Origin: Burkholderiales bacterium
GTDB lineage: Bacteria; Pseudomonadota; Gammaproteobacteria; Burkholderiales; SG8-41
Direction of reading: 5' to 3'
Assembly: GCA_020854035.1 (NCBI GenBank)
Contig: JADZGE010000024.1
Span: 62,001 to 126,000 of the forward strand
DNA length: 64,000 nucleotides
Under the pieces are notes generated by a model, which saw only the letters and a program-made list of their open reading frames with translations, was not told where the DNA came from and ran no database searches. Positions within the stretch are counted from its first letter, which is position 1, and each line of letters starts with the position of its first letter. This document shows, piece after piece, positions 43,018 through 51,923 of the stretch. The position numbers and the translations under genes were made by a program.

Positions 43018-43905
43018 TCAGGGTTCCGGCATGAAAGCCTCGATCAGCGCGGCGAGCCGCCGCGGCTGGTCGAGGTGCATCATGTGCCCGCAGTCGTCGA
43101 TTTCCGCCACCCGCCGGTCGCGAAACGCGTTCACACGCGCCGCAAACTCCGCGGGTGTGTCCTTCATGCGCCGCGGAATGTTCGATTGCCTGCCCGCGAC
43201 GAGGAGCACCGGGGCGGTGACCCGCTGCCAGCACGCGATCGCCTCGTCGATGCGGAAGAGGTACGCGTTCACCATCTTGTGGCGCGGATCGCTCACGAGC
43301 ACGACCTCTCCTGACGCTTCCTGCCGCGCCCAGTGCCGGGCGAGGTAGCCCGCCCTCTCCGGGGTAAGCCGCGGGTTGTCCCGCCGCAGCCGGTCCGCCA
43401 CTTCGCCGAACGACGCGTAGGGCCGGAACCGCGGCGGGTCGCGCACGGCGTCGAGCCAGTCCGCGTAGCGGTGCGGGGCCTCCGAGGCGGGCCGCCGCGC
43501 GAGCCCCAGCCCTTCGAGCATGGCGATGCGCCGCATGCGCTCCGGGCGGATCCCGCCGTACATGCCGGCGACCACCCCGCCCATGCTGTGGCCGACGACG
43601 AGCGCGGGCGCGCCCGGCTCGTAGATCTCGAGCAGCGCCTCGAGGTCGGCGTAGTAGTCCGGGAACCAGTAGCCCTCGCGGCACCACTCGGTCAACCCGA
43701 AGCCGCGCCAGTCCGGCGCGATCACGTGCCACTCGCGCGAGAACGCGTCCACCAGGAACTGGAAGGAAGCGGAGACATCCATCCAGCCGTGCAGGAGAAA
43801 GAGCCGCGGGGCGGGCGGCGCGCCCCAGGTGCGCACGTGGTGGCGCAGGCCGCGGATCACGTGGAAATGCGATTCGCTCTGCTTCATCGCCGCAAAATGC
43901 CGCAT
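43018..43905 (-). CDS. Alpha/beta hydrolase
   Basis: The 295-residue protein has the oxyanion motif LFLLHGWMDVSASF, the nucleophile elbow VVGHSMGGVVAGMYG with Ser in GHSMG, and the final IDDCGHMMHLDQPRRLAALI with the catalytic His. VTAPVLLVAGRQSNIPRRM supplies the acid region. This is a cytoplasmic esterase/lipase-type fold; the substrate is unknown. Starts at 43905 and 43887 are both possible and neither has a strong ribosome-binding site. The frame continues for 4 kb as an antisense shadow of dnaE and that part is not real. It diverges from dnaE across 90 bp. Confidence 0.88.
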   Translation of the reverse strand: MRHFAAMKQSESHFHVIRGLRHHVRTWGAPPAPRLFLLHGWMDVSASFQFLVDAFSREWHVIAPDWRGFGLTEWCREGYWFPDYYADLEALLEIYEPGAPALVVGHSMGGVVAGMYGGIRPERMRRIAMLEGLGLARRPASEAPHRYADWLDAVRDPPRFRPYASFGEVADRLRRDNPRLTPERAGYLARHWARQEASGEVVLVSDPRHKMVNAYLFRIDEAIACWQRVTAPVLLVAGRQSNIPRRMKDTPAEFAARVNAFRDRRVAEIDDCGHMMHLDQPRRLAALIEAFMPEP

Positions 43906-43995
43906 GGTAAACGGTAAGGCGAAAGGCCGGCAACACGCGCGCCGGCGCGCCGGGGTCCCCGGGAAAATCGATCCGGCGCGGCGTAAAATGGCTCG

Positions 43996-46900
43996 ATGGC
44001 GGCACCGTCCTTCATCCACCTGCGGCTGCACAGCGAGTACTCGATCGTAGACGGTATCGTCCGCATCGAGGAAGCGGTCGAGGCCGCCGTGAAGGCGGGC
44101 ATGCCCGCGCTGGCGCTCACCGATCTCGCCAACGTGTTCGGCATGGTCAAGTTCTACAAGGCGGCGCGCGAGGCGGGCGTCAAGCCCGTCGTGGGCTGCG
44201 ACCTCTGGCTCACGAACGAGGCCGATCGCGACAAGCCGCACCGCCTGCTCGTGCTCGTCCAGTCGCGGGCGGGCTACCTGCGGCTCTGCGAGATCCTGAG
44301 CCGGGCCTACCGCTCCAACCACTACCGCGGCCGGGCGGAGGTGCGCAAGGCCTGGTTCGGCGAGGCGGGCACGGAGGGGCTGATCGCCCTCTCGGGCGCG
44401 CAACACGGGGACCTCGCGCAGGCGCTCGTCGCCGGCAACGGCGAGCAGGCCGCGTACCTCGCGCGGGAGTGGCGCGCGCTCTTCCCGGACCGCTACTACG
44501 TCGAGGTGCAGCGGCTCGGGGCGCAGGCGAGCGGGAGCGGCGTGGCCGGGGCGCCGGTCGAGGCCTACGTGCAGCGGGCGGCGCGGCTCGCCTCGGCGCT
44601 CGGGCTCCCGCTCGTCGCCACCCACCCGGTCCAGTTCATCGCGCCGGAGGACTTCCGGGCGCACGAAGCGCGGGTGTGCATCGCGGAGGGTTACGTGCTC
44701 TCCGACCGGCGCCGGCCGCGCCGCTTCACGCCCGAGCAGTATTTCAGGAGCCAGGCCGACATGGCCGCGGCGTTCGCCGACCTGCCGCAGGCGCTCGCGA
44801 ACAGCGTCGAGATCGCGAAGCGCTGCAACCTCGAGCTCGAGCTGGGAAAAACCCGCCTGCCGCGCTTTCCGACCCCCGACAACGCGAGCCTCGACGAGTA
44901 TCTCCGCGAGTCGGCCGCGGCGGGGCTTAAGCGGCGCATGGCCGTGCTCCATCCCGATGCGGCGGCGCGCGCGGCCGAAATGTCCCGCTACCGCGCGCGC
45001 CTCGCGTTCGAGCTCGACACCATCGTCCAGATGGGTTTCCCGGGGTATTTCCTCATCGTGGCCGATTTCATCAACTGGGCGAAGGCGAACGGCGTGCCGG
45101 TCGGGCCGGGGCGCGGCTCCGGCGCGGGCTCGCTCGTCGCGTTCAGCCTCGGGATCACCGAGCTCGATCCGCTGCGCTACGACCTGCTCTTCGAACGCTT
45201 CCTCAACCCCGAGCGGGTGTCGATGCCGGACTTCGACATCGATTTCTGCCAGGACGGACGCGACCGGGTCATCGATTACGTCAAGGGCCGCTACGGCGCC
45301 GAGAGCGTCTCGCAGATCGCGACCTTCGGCACCATGGCGGCGAAGGCGGTGGTGCGCGACGTCGGACGGGTGCTCGATCTCTCCTACACCTTCTGCGACC
45401 AGCTCGCGAAGCTCATTCCGTTTCAGCCCGGGCGCCACATCACGCTCGAGGAGGCGCGCCGCGAGGAGCCGCAGCTCGCCGAGCGCGAGGAGAAGGAGGA
45501 GGAGGTGCGCGAGCTCCTCGCCCTCGCGGAGAAGCTCGAGGGACTGACGCGCAACGTCGGCATGCACGCGGGCGGGGTGCTGATCGCGCCCGGGCGGATC
45601 ACCGATTTCTGCCCGGTCTACGCGGCCGAGGGCTCCGGCGCCGTGGTCTCGCAGTTCGACATGAAGGACGTGGAGGCGGTCGGGCTCGTCAAGTTCGACT
45701 TCCTCGGGCTCACCACGCTCACGATCCTCGACGGGACGCTGAAGTACATCCGGGGTGCGGAGAGCGGGGCGCCGAGCGCAAGGTCGAACGGCGGCGACTC
45801 GCCGCCCGTCGCTCGTCACCCATCGCTGAATCTCGAAGAGATTCCGCTGGACGACCCCGACACCTATCGCCTCTTCGCCGCGGCCGACACGACGGGAATC
45901 TTCCAGTTCGAGTCGCGCGGCATGCGCGATCTCCTGAAGCGCGCGCGGCCCGACCGGTTCGAGGACCTGGTCGCGCTCGTCGCGCTCTACCGGCCGGGGC
46001 CGATGGACCTCATACCGGAATTCATCCGGCGCAAGCACGGCGGGCGCGTGGACTACCCGGATCCCCGCGTCGAGCCGGTGCTCAGGGCGACCTACGGCAT
46101 CATGGTCTACCAGGAGCAGGTGATGCAGCTCGCGCAGGTGATCGGCGGCTACAGCCTGGGCGGCGCCGACCTCCTGCGCCGCGCGATGGGGAAGAAGCTG
46201 CCCGAGGAGATGGCGCAGCACCGCGGCACCTTCGTGCGGGGCGCCGCGAAGAACGGCGTCTCCGAGCGCAGGGCGCACGACCTTTTCGACCTCATGGAGA
46301 AGTTCGCCGGCTACGGCTTCAACCGCAGCCACGCCGCCGCGTACGCGCTGGTCGCCTACCAGACCGCGTACTTCAAGGTGCACCACGCCGCCGCCTTCCT
46401 CGCGGCGAACATGTCGGCGGTGATGAACGACACCGACAAGGTGCAGCTCTTCACCGAGGACGCGCGCGCGCACGGTATCACCGTGCTGGCGCCGGACGTG
46501 AACGCGTCGAACTTCCGCTTCGAGCCGGTCGCTCCCGGTCGCGCCGGCGCCGGCGCTCGGGGCGGCGTGCGCTACGGATTGGGCGGCATCCAGGGCACCG
46601 GCGAGGCGGCGATCGAGAGCATCGTCGAGGCGCGCCGCGAGGGGCCGTTCCGGGATCTCTTCGATTTCTGCCGTCGCGTCGACAAGCGGCTGGTCAACCG
46701 GCGCGTCATCGAGTCGCTCGTGCGCTCGGGAGCGTTCGACGCGATCGACGAGCATCGCGCGCGAGTCCTCGCCGCGGTAGGCCTCGCGCTGGAGAGCGCC
46801 GAGCAGGCGAGCCGGTCGGCCAACCAGGTCAGCCTCTTCGGCGACTTTGCCGAGGTGCCGCCGCCGGCGCTTGCCGGGGCGCCGCGCTGGGGCGAGAAGG

Positions 46901-47580
46901 AGCGCCTGCAGAACGAGAAGCTTGCCCTCGGCTACTACTTCAGCGACCACCTGTTCAACATCTATCGCGATGAAGTGAGCCGGTTCATCCGCACCCGGCT
47001 CGCCGACCTCTTCGGCGGCGGCGCCAGCGACCCGGGACGCACGGTCTGGGTCGCGGGCGTGGTGATCGGCACGCGGGTGCAGAACTCCGCGAACGGCCGG
47101 ATGGGCGTCATCCAGCTCGCCGACGACACCGGGCGCTTCGAGATACTCGCCTACCGGGAGGTGTTCGAGAAGCACCGGCACAAGCTGAAGGACGACGAAC
47201 TGCTCGTGCTGGAAGCGCGGGTGCGCGCCGCCCGCCCGCGCGGCGGCGACGCGGAGCCGCCGCCGGATTCCGGGGTTCGTGTCGAGGCGCTCGACGTGCT
47301 CGATCTGCGCGAGGCGCGCGCGCGCTTCGCGCGGGGCGTGCGCCTCTACTGCAACGGCGGCTCCTCGGGCGGGCGGCTGCGCGAGCTGCTCGCACCCTAC
47401 CGCAGCGGCTCCTGCCCCGTGTCGGTCGTGTATTCGAACCGGGGCGCGGTATGCGAGATCGACCTCGGGGAGAGCTGGCGCGTGAACCTCCACGAGGACC
47501 TGATCCGCTCGCTCGGTGACTGCCTGAGCCCGGAGAACGTGAAGATCGTGTACGGCGAGCCGCGGGCCGGGCAGGGGTAG
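43996..47580 (+). CDS. dnaE: DNA polymerase III alpha subunit
   Basis: The 1194-residue protein begins with the PHP domain FIHLRLHSEYSIVDGIVRIEE. The polymerase catalytic motif PDFDIDFC is at residues 411-418, preceded by GPGRGSGAGSLVAFSLGIT. YQEQVMQLAQVIGGYSLGGADLLRRAMGKK and the HhH region follow, then the OB-fold domain (TVWVAGVVIGTRV). It is the replicative polymerase. An insertion of about 20 residues near residue 590-612 (GAPSARSNGGDSPPVARHPS) is unlike the flanking sequence. No ribosome-binding site precedes ATG 43996. A TAAAAT at 43984-43989 would place a transcript start on or near the ATG, so leaderless translation is possible (inference). Confidence 0.97.
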   Translation: MAAPSFIHLRLHSEYSIVDGIVRIEEAVEAAVKAGMPALALTDLANVFGMVKFYKAAREAGVKPVVGCDLWLTNEADRDKPHRLLVLVQSRAGYLRLCEILSRAYRSNHYRGRAEVRKAWFGEAGTEGLIALSGAQHGDLAQALVAGNGEQAAYLAREWRALFPDRYYVEVQRLGAQASGSGVAGAPVEAYVQRAARLASALGLPLVATHPVQFIAPEDFRAHEARVCIAEGYVLSDRRRPRRFTPEQYFRSQADMAAAFADLPQALANSVEIAKRCNLELELGKTRLPRFPTPDNASLDEYLRESAAAGLKRRMAVLHPDAAARAAEMSRYRARLAFELDTIVQMGFPGYFLIVADFINWAKANGVPVGPGRGSGAGSLVAFSLGITELDPLRYDLLFERFLNPERVSMPDFDIDFCQDGRDRVIDYVKGRYGAESVSQIATFGTMAAKAVVRDVGRVLDLSYTFCDQLAKLIPFQPGRHITLEEARREEPQLAEREEKEEEVRELLALAEKLEGLTRNVGMHAGGVLIAPGRITDFCPVYAAEGSGAVVSQFDMKDVEAVGLVKFDFLGLTTLTILDGTLKYIRGAESGAPSARSNGGDSPPVARHPSLNLEEIPLDDPDTYRLFAAADTTGIFQFESRGMRDLLKRARPDRFEDLVALVALYRPGPMDLIPEFIRRKHGGRVDYPDPRVEPVLRATYGIMVYQEQVMQLAQVIGGYSLGGADLLRRAMGKKLPEEMAQHRGTFVRGAAKNGVSERRAHDLFDLMEKFAGYGFNRSHAAAYALVAYQTAYFKVHHAAAFLAANMSAVMNDTDKVQLFTEDARAHGITVLAPDVNASNFRFEPVAPGRAGAGARGGVRYGLGGIQGTGEAAIESIVEARREGPFRDLFDFCRRVDKRLVNRRVIESLVRSGAFDAIDEHRARVLAAVGLALESAEQASRSANQVSLFGDFAEVPPPALAGAPRWGEKERLQNEKLALGYYFSDHLFNIYRDEVSRFIRTRLADLFGGGASDPGRTVWVAGVVIGTRVQNSANGRMGVIQLADDTGRFEILAYREVFEKHRHKLKDDELLVLEARVRAARPRGGDAEPPPDSGVRVEALDVLDLREARARFARGVRLYCNGGSSGGRLRELLAPYRSGSCPVSVVYSNRGAVCEIDLGESWRVNLHEDLIRSLGDCLSPENVKIVYGEPRAGQG

Positions 47581-47584
47581 AAGA

Positions 47585-48292
47585 TTGCGGCCGCCGATCA
47601 CCGCCGATGCGCGCCGCCGGGTTCTCGGCGCCCTCGTTGCCGCGTTTCTTGCCGTGCCGCTCACGGTCCGGGGCGGGGAGGCGGAATGGCGCATGCTCTA
47701 CGAGCAGTCCGACCTGCACTTCCAGCGGGGCAACCTCGCGCAGGCCGAGCTCTTCGCGCGCGAAGCGCTGAAGGAAGCCGACGCTTCGCTCGGCGGGTCG
47801 AGCCGGGCGGCGGAGCTCTCGCTCGCGCGCGCCGTCTTCATGCTGCGCCTTGCCGGAAAGCTCGACGAGGCACTCGGGCTCGCGGTGCGCGGGGTGAGGG
47901 TCAGCACGAAGCTCCACGGACCCGGCGACCCGCAGACGGCGATCGCGCTCCAGAACCAGGCCGAGGTGCTGTTCGCGCAGAAGAAGTACGGCGCCGCCGA
48001 GCAGCTCCACCGAAGGGCGCTCGCGATCTTCCAGACGCGGCCGGGCGAGAAGAGTTTTCAGGCGGCGACGAGTCTCCACAACGTCGGCACGATGCTCCTC
48101 GCCCAGGACAAGTTCCTGGAGGCCGAGCGGTTCCTGCGTCGGGCGCTCGCGGTGAAGGAGCGGGTGTTGAAGCCCGGCCACCGCTCGATCGCGCACACGC
48201 TGAACAACCTCGTGCTCGCGCTGGAGGCGCAGGGGAAGAGCGCCGAGGCGGCGAACTACAGGGCGCGCGCCGCCGCGTCCGGCGGCACATAG
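47585..48292 (+). CDS. Tetratricopeptide-repeat protein with signal peptide
   Basis: The 235-residue product has an N-terminal hydrophobic signal-like segment (LGALVAAFLAVPLTVRG). At least four TPR/kinesin-light-chain-type repeats follow: SDLHFQRGNLAQAELFAREAL, GKLDEALGLAVRGVRVSTKL, QKKYGAAEQLHRRALAIFQ and QDKFLEAERFLRRALAVKE. TPRs mediate protein contacts; the protein is probably periplasmic. The start is TTG at 47585, only 4 bp after the dnaE stop, and its first codons overlap a dispersed repeat (47589-47617). No other start is better placed before the signal peptide. Confidence 0.82.
   Translation: MRPPITADARRRVLGALVAAFLAVPLTVRGGEAEWRMLYEQSDLHFQRGNLAQAELFAREALKEADASLGGSSRAAELSLARAVFMLRLAGKLDEALGLAVRGVRVSTKLHGPGDPQTAIALQNQAEVLFAQKKYGAAEQLHRRALAIFQTRPGEKSFQAATSLHNVGTMLLAQDKFLEAERFLRRALAVKERVLKPGHRSIAHTLNNLVLALEAQGKSAEAANYRARAAASGGT
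47589..47617. repeat. Dispersed CGCCGAT-type repeat, copy 4
   Basis: GCCGCCGATCACCGCC followed by GATGCGCGCCGCC forms the first codons of the TPR gene (RPPITADARRR). It matches the repeat at the end of the D-aminoacylase gene (QPPMNADARR) in both sequence and reading frame. Confidence 0.55.
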
Positions 48293-48499
48293 CGCCGATC
48301 GGCCCGGGCGGCGCGCCGTGCCGGTCGCGGTCAGGGCGCCGCCTGCCACGCGGGCGCGCTCGCGCGCTTCGAGGAAGCGCGGGAACACCGTCCCGGGTTT
48401 CCCCCGCGCCTGTCCCGCCCGTCGAACGGGATCCGTTGTTTCGGCGCGCGGCATGCGGCGCTATCATTGCCGGGACCACCCTTTCGGAAGGTACCCGCC

Positions 48500-49291
48500 G
48501 TGATCGTCAAGCAGATCTGGACCGCCAACGCCGGCCGCAATTTCAACTACCTCCTCGCCTGCCCGGAGACCGGCGAGGCGCTCGCGATCGATCCGCTCGA
48601 TCACGAGAAATGCCTCGCCGCGGCGAAGGCGGCGGGCTACGCCGTCACGCAGATCCTCAACACGCACGAGCACCGCGATCACACCGGGGGCAACGACGCG
48701 ATGGTGCGGAAGACCGGCGCGATCGTGCTCGCCCACGCCGGGGCCGGCGCGCGGATCCCCGGGGTGTCGCGCGGGCTCGCCGCCGGCGACGTCGTGAAGG
48801 TGGGCCGCACCGTGGAACTCGAAGTGCTCGACACGCCGGGCCACACGATGACGCACGTGTGCCTGCTCGCGCACACCGGCGAGCCGGCGCTCTTCTGCGG
48901 CGACACGCTCTTCAACGCGGGCGCCGGCAATTGCCACAACGGCGGACATCCCGACCGGCTCTACCGGACGTTCGCCGGCGAGCTCGCGAGGCTGCCGGAC
49001 GCAACACGCGTCTATCCCGGCCACGACTACATCGAGAACAACCTGCGTTTCACGCTGAACCGCGAGCCGGACAACGCGCGCGCCCGGGAGCTGCTCGATA
49101 GGGTGAAGGGGCAGGACATCGCCAACGCCTTCGTCTCCACGCTCGGGCTGGAGCGCGAGATCAACACCTTCTTTCGCCTGGCGAGCCCCGGCGTGATCGC
49201 GAAGCTGCGCGAGGCCTTTCCCGATCTGCCCGAGCGCCCGGACGAGCGCACCGTGTTCCTGAGGCTGCGGGAGCTGCGGAATTCGTGGTGA
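48500..49291 (+). CDS. Hydroxyacylglutathione hydrolase-type metallo-beta-lactamase-fold protein
   Basis: The 263-residue protein has NTHEHRDHTGG (HxHxDH) at about residues 55-65, LDTPGHTMTHVCLL, FCGDTLFNAGAGNCHNGGHPDRLY and YPGHDYIENNLRF. This is the full metal-ligand set and the glyoxalase-II-type C-terminal residues. Glyoxalase II hydrolyses S-D-lactoylglutathione to lactate and glutathione. GTG 48500 has GGAAGG eight bases upstream, and the family's N-terminal strand (IVKQIWTANAGRNFNYLL) starts there. The gene stands alone; the 207-bp upstream gap holds no gene. Confidence 0.88.
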   Translation: MIVKQIWTANAGRNFNYLLACPETGEALAIDPLDHEKCLAAAKAAGYAVTQILNTHEHRDHTGGNDAMVRKTGAIVLAHAGAGARIPGVSRGLAAGDVVKVGRTVELEVLDTPGHTMTHVCLLAHTGEPALFCGDTLFNAGAGNCHNGGHPDRLYRTFAGELARLPDATRVYPGHDYIENNLRFTLNREPDNARARELLDRVKGQDIANAFVSTLGLEREINTFFRLASPGVIAKLREAFPDLPERPDERTVFLRLRELRNSW

Positions 49292-49355
49292 TCGCCGGTG
49301 GCGCGGGCCGCCCCGGGCGCTGGCGGCGGGGCTCGCGCGAACCTGACTTCCCGTC

Positions 49356-50540
49356 GTGAACCCGCTCCTTCTCGCGCTGGGGTCGATGTTTCTCCAGCAG
49401 ACGTGCGTCGCGCTCGGGCGGGCGCTGCCCGCGGTGATCGCGCCGGCGATCATCACCGATCTCGCGATCGACGCGGTCTGGGTGGGGGTCTATTTCGGAC
49501 TGGCCGCCGCCGCCGCGCTCGTCGCGCAGTTGGGCTGCGGCAGCTTCATCGTGCGCTACGGCGCGATGCGCGTGAACCAGATATCGCTCGTCATGGTGGC
49601 GGCCGGCACCGCGCTCGCCACGCTGGGGACGCCGGCCATGCTCGTGCTCTCCGCGCTCGTCTGCGGGAGCGGCGGGGCCGTGTCGACGCCGGCGAGTTCG
49701 CATCTCTTGGGCCGCGTCGCGGCGCCCGGCTACCTGCCGCTCGTCTTCTCGATCAAACAGACCGCCGTGCCCGCCGGCCTGCTCCTCGCCGGGGTCTTCG
49801 GACCGCTCATGACGCAGTGGCGGGACTGGCGCTTCACCATGCTCGCGTGCGCCGCGCTCTGCGTCGCCTTCGCCGCGATCCTGCACCCCCTCTGCCGGAC
49901 CTTCGATACCGACCGCGTACCCACGCAGGGCTTCCGGGTGTCGGATTTCCGGACGACGCTCGCGGCCGTCCTCGCCACGCCGGAATTGCGCGCGCTCTCC
50001 TTCGCGTGCCTCGCCTTCAACGGCCTGCAATCGGTCATGACCGCCTACTTCGTGGTTTACCTCACGACCATCGGCTATACGCCCGTCGCCGCGGGCTTCG
50101 TCTTCTCGGTCGCGATGGCGGTCGCGGTTCCGGGGCGTATCGTCTGGGGCTGGCTCGGCAGCACCCGCGTCGGTCCGCGCACGATGATGGCGGGTCTCGC
50201 GCTTGGCATGGCCGCCAGCGGCGTCGGGCTCGCGCTGAGCGGCCCGGACTGGCCGACGCTGGCAGTGGGGCTCACCGCCTGCGCGATGAGCGCCACGGCC
50301 CTCTCGTGGCACGGAATACTCCTCGCGGAAACCGCGCGCGCGGCGCCCGAGGGCATGCGCGGGGCGGTCACGGGCGGGGTGCTGTCGTTCGGGCAGGTCG
50401 GCGCGCTGTCGCTGCCGATCGTCTACTCGGGGCTGCTCGATGCGACCGGCCGGTACGGCATCGGCTTCTTCGTGTGCGGATTGCCGGCGGCACTGATCGG
50501 CGCGCACCTGCTCCGCCGGCCGCGGGCCCGCGTTACGTGA
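49356..50540 (+). CDS. MFS transporter
   Basis: The 394-residue protein has twelve hydrophobic segments and the MFS features VWVGVYFGLAAAAALVAQLGCGSFIVRYG, SIKQTAVPAGLLLAGVFGP and PGRIVWGWLGSTRVGPRTMMAG (the second-half motif A). The SIKQTAVP segment resembles the cyanate/CynX-like and related anion transporters, but the substrate is not predictable. The start is GTG 49356 without a strong ribosome-binding site. It ends 31 bp from the end of the convergent enolase-superfamily gene. Confidence 0.88.
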   Translation: MNPLLLALGSMFLQQTCVALGRALPAVIAPAIITDLAIDAVWVGVYFGLAAAAALVAQLGCGSFIVRYGAMRVNQISLVMVAAGTALATLGTPAMLVLSALVCGSGGAVSTPASSHLLGRVAAPGYLPLVFSIKQTAVPAGLLLAGVFGPLMTQWRDWRFTMLACAALCVAFAAILHPLCRTFDTDRVPTQGFRVSDFRTTLAAVLATPELRALSFACLAFNGLQSVMTAYFVVYLTTIGYTPVAAGFVFSVAMAVAVPGRIVWGWLGSTRVGPRTMMAGLALGMAASGVGLALSGPDWPTLAVGLTACAMSATALSWHGILLAETARAAPEGMRGAVTGGVLSFGQVGALSLPIVYSGLLDATGRYGIGFFVCGLPAALIGAHLLRRPRARVT

Positions 50541-50571
50541 GCCGCGATCGGCGGCCGATCGCTTTTCCGGG

Positions 50572-51687
50572 CTAGTCGTGGGCGGGCCGGTAGCGCGCGA
50601 GCTTTGCGTCGTCCAGCGCGATGCCGAGTCCCGGGCCGCCGGGAACGGTGAGGCTCCCCGAGGAGATGTCAAGCCGTGTCGTCGCGACCGTGTCCACCAC
50701 CTTGAGCGGGCCGACGCACTCCAGCCCCGGGAGCACGTTGCGCGAAGTGGCGGAGAGCGCGACCTCCGCGAGCGTGCTCGGATCGAGGCCGAACCCATGG
50801 CCGATCACGCAGGGCATGCCGGCGGCCTGGGCGGTGGCGAGCATGCGCGAAGCGCGCAGTATCCCGCCCGCCTGCTTGACGCCGAACTTGACGTAATCGG
50901 CGGCGCCGGCCCGGATGACCGCAAGGAGACTCGCGTGGTCGCTCACCGACTCGTCGGCCATTACCGGGATGCCGCCTTCCCGGCGCACCCGGGCGAGCCC
51001 CGCGATGTCGTCTTTCGCCGCCGGCTGCTCGAAGAGCTGGAGATCGTACCGCTTCACCAGGCGCGCGAGCCGCAGCGACATCTCGGCGTCGTAGAGGCAG
51101 TTCGCGTCGATCCGCAGCTTCATGGCGGAGCCGACGGCCGCGCGCACCGCCGCGATGCGGTCGTGATCGGGTTCGACGCCGTCGCCGATCTTGATCTTCG
51201 CGGACTTGAAACCCGCCGCGAGCCAGCGCCGTGCTTCCGCCGCGGCCTCCTCCGGCGGCAACGCGCCGATCCAGCCGTTGAACTCCACCCGGTCCACCAC
51301 CGCGCCGCCGAGGTACGCGTGCATCGGCACGCCGAGAAGCCGCGCGGCGAGTTCGACGCAGGCCATCTCCGCGCCGGCGGCCGCGCCCGGCTGTCCCGGC
51401 GTGAGCCCGTCGAGCACTTCGATCACGCGGTTCACGTTGAGCGGATCCTGCCCCACCATCGCCGGCGCGACGCGCTCGCGCAGCGTCTTCGCCATCTCCC
51501 GCGCGGTGTGCGGCGGCTTCGCGGTGGAGATCTGCTCGATGCTGCTGATGCCGATCGTGCCGTTCGAGGCCGTCAGGCGGATCACGGCGCACTTCGTCGC
51601 CTGCTTGGCCACTCCGGCGCTCGTGAAAGTGCCCGAGAGCGGCATGTCCACGTCGAAGACTTCCATACGCTCGATGCTGCGTCTCAT
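50572..51687 (-). CDS. Mandelate racemase/muconate lactonizing enzyme (enolase superfamily)
   Basis: The 371-residue protein shows the barrel catalytic set: KSAKIKIG (KxK), LRIDANC (first metal Asp), LFEQP (Glu), VMADESVSD (Glu/Asp) and YVKFGVKQAGG (distal Lys). The N-terminal capping domain begins RMEVFDVDMPL. The KxK plus distal Lys pattern is that of the MLE subgroup, which includes cycloisomerases, o-succinylbenzoate synthases and dipeptide epimerases. The ATG at 51687 has AAGGA upstream. The context offers no clear substrate; a role in carboxylate catabolism is an inference. Confidence 0.9.
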   Translation of the reverse strand: MRRSIERMEVFDVDMPLSGTFTSAGVAKQATKCAVIRLTASNGTIGISSIEQISTAKPPHTAREMAKTLRERVAPAMVGQDPLNVNRVIEVLDGLTPGQPGAAAGAEMACVELAARLLGVPMHAYLGGAVVDRVEFNGWIGALPPEEAAAEARRWLAAGFKSAKIKIGDGVEPDHDRIAAVRAAVGSAMKLRIDANCLYDAEMSLRLARLVKRYDLQLFEQPAAKDDIAGLARVRREGGIPVMADESVSDHASLLAVIRAGAADYVKFGVKQAGGILRASRMLATAQAAGMPCVIGHGFGLDPSTLAEVALSATSRNVLPGLECVGPLKVVDTVATTRLDISSGSLTVPGGPGLGIALDDAKLARYRPAHD

Positions 51688-51923
51688 CGCGGGATTCCTT
51701 GTGCGCTCGGGGGTCGGGTCGCCCGTATTGTGCCTCGAACGGCCGGGCAAGGGACGAGGGAGCGGGGAGGAGGGCGGAACCGGGAGGATGAGCCGCTCGG
51801 CCGGCCCGCGGCGGCGGGGTAGCGCCGTCGGCCGGTCCCGCCTTGACATGGCGCAATGCGGACCCGGTGCGCCGATGATACAAGGGGCGAACGAATCCGG
51901 CCGAAGGCCGGCAGGTAGCCGCG

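Noticed and set aside
43018..47694. A 1558-codon open frame on the minus strand opposite dnaE
   Set aside because: Only the first 295 codons counted from the alpha/beta hydrolase start are real; the rest is the antisense of dnaE.
51843..51848. TTGACA upstream of the Pat-type gene as a promoter
   Set aside because: No acceptable -10 box occurs 15-19 bases downstream.
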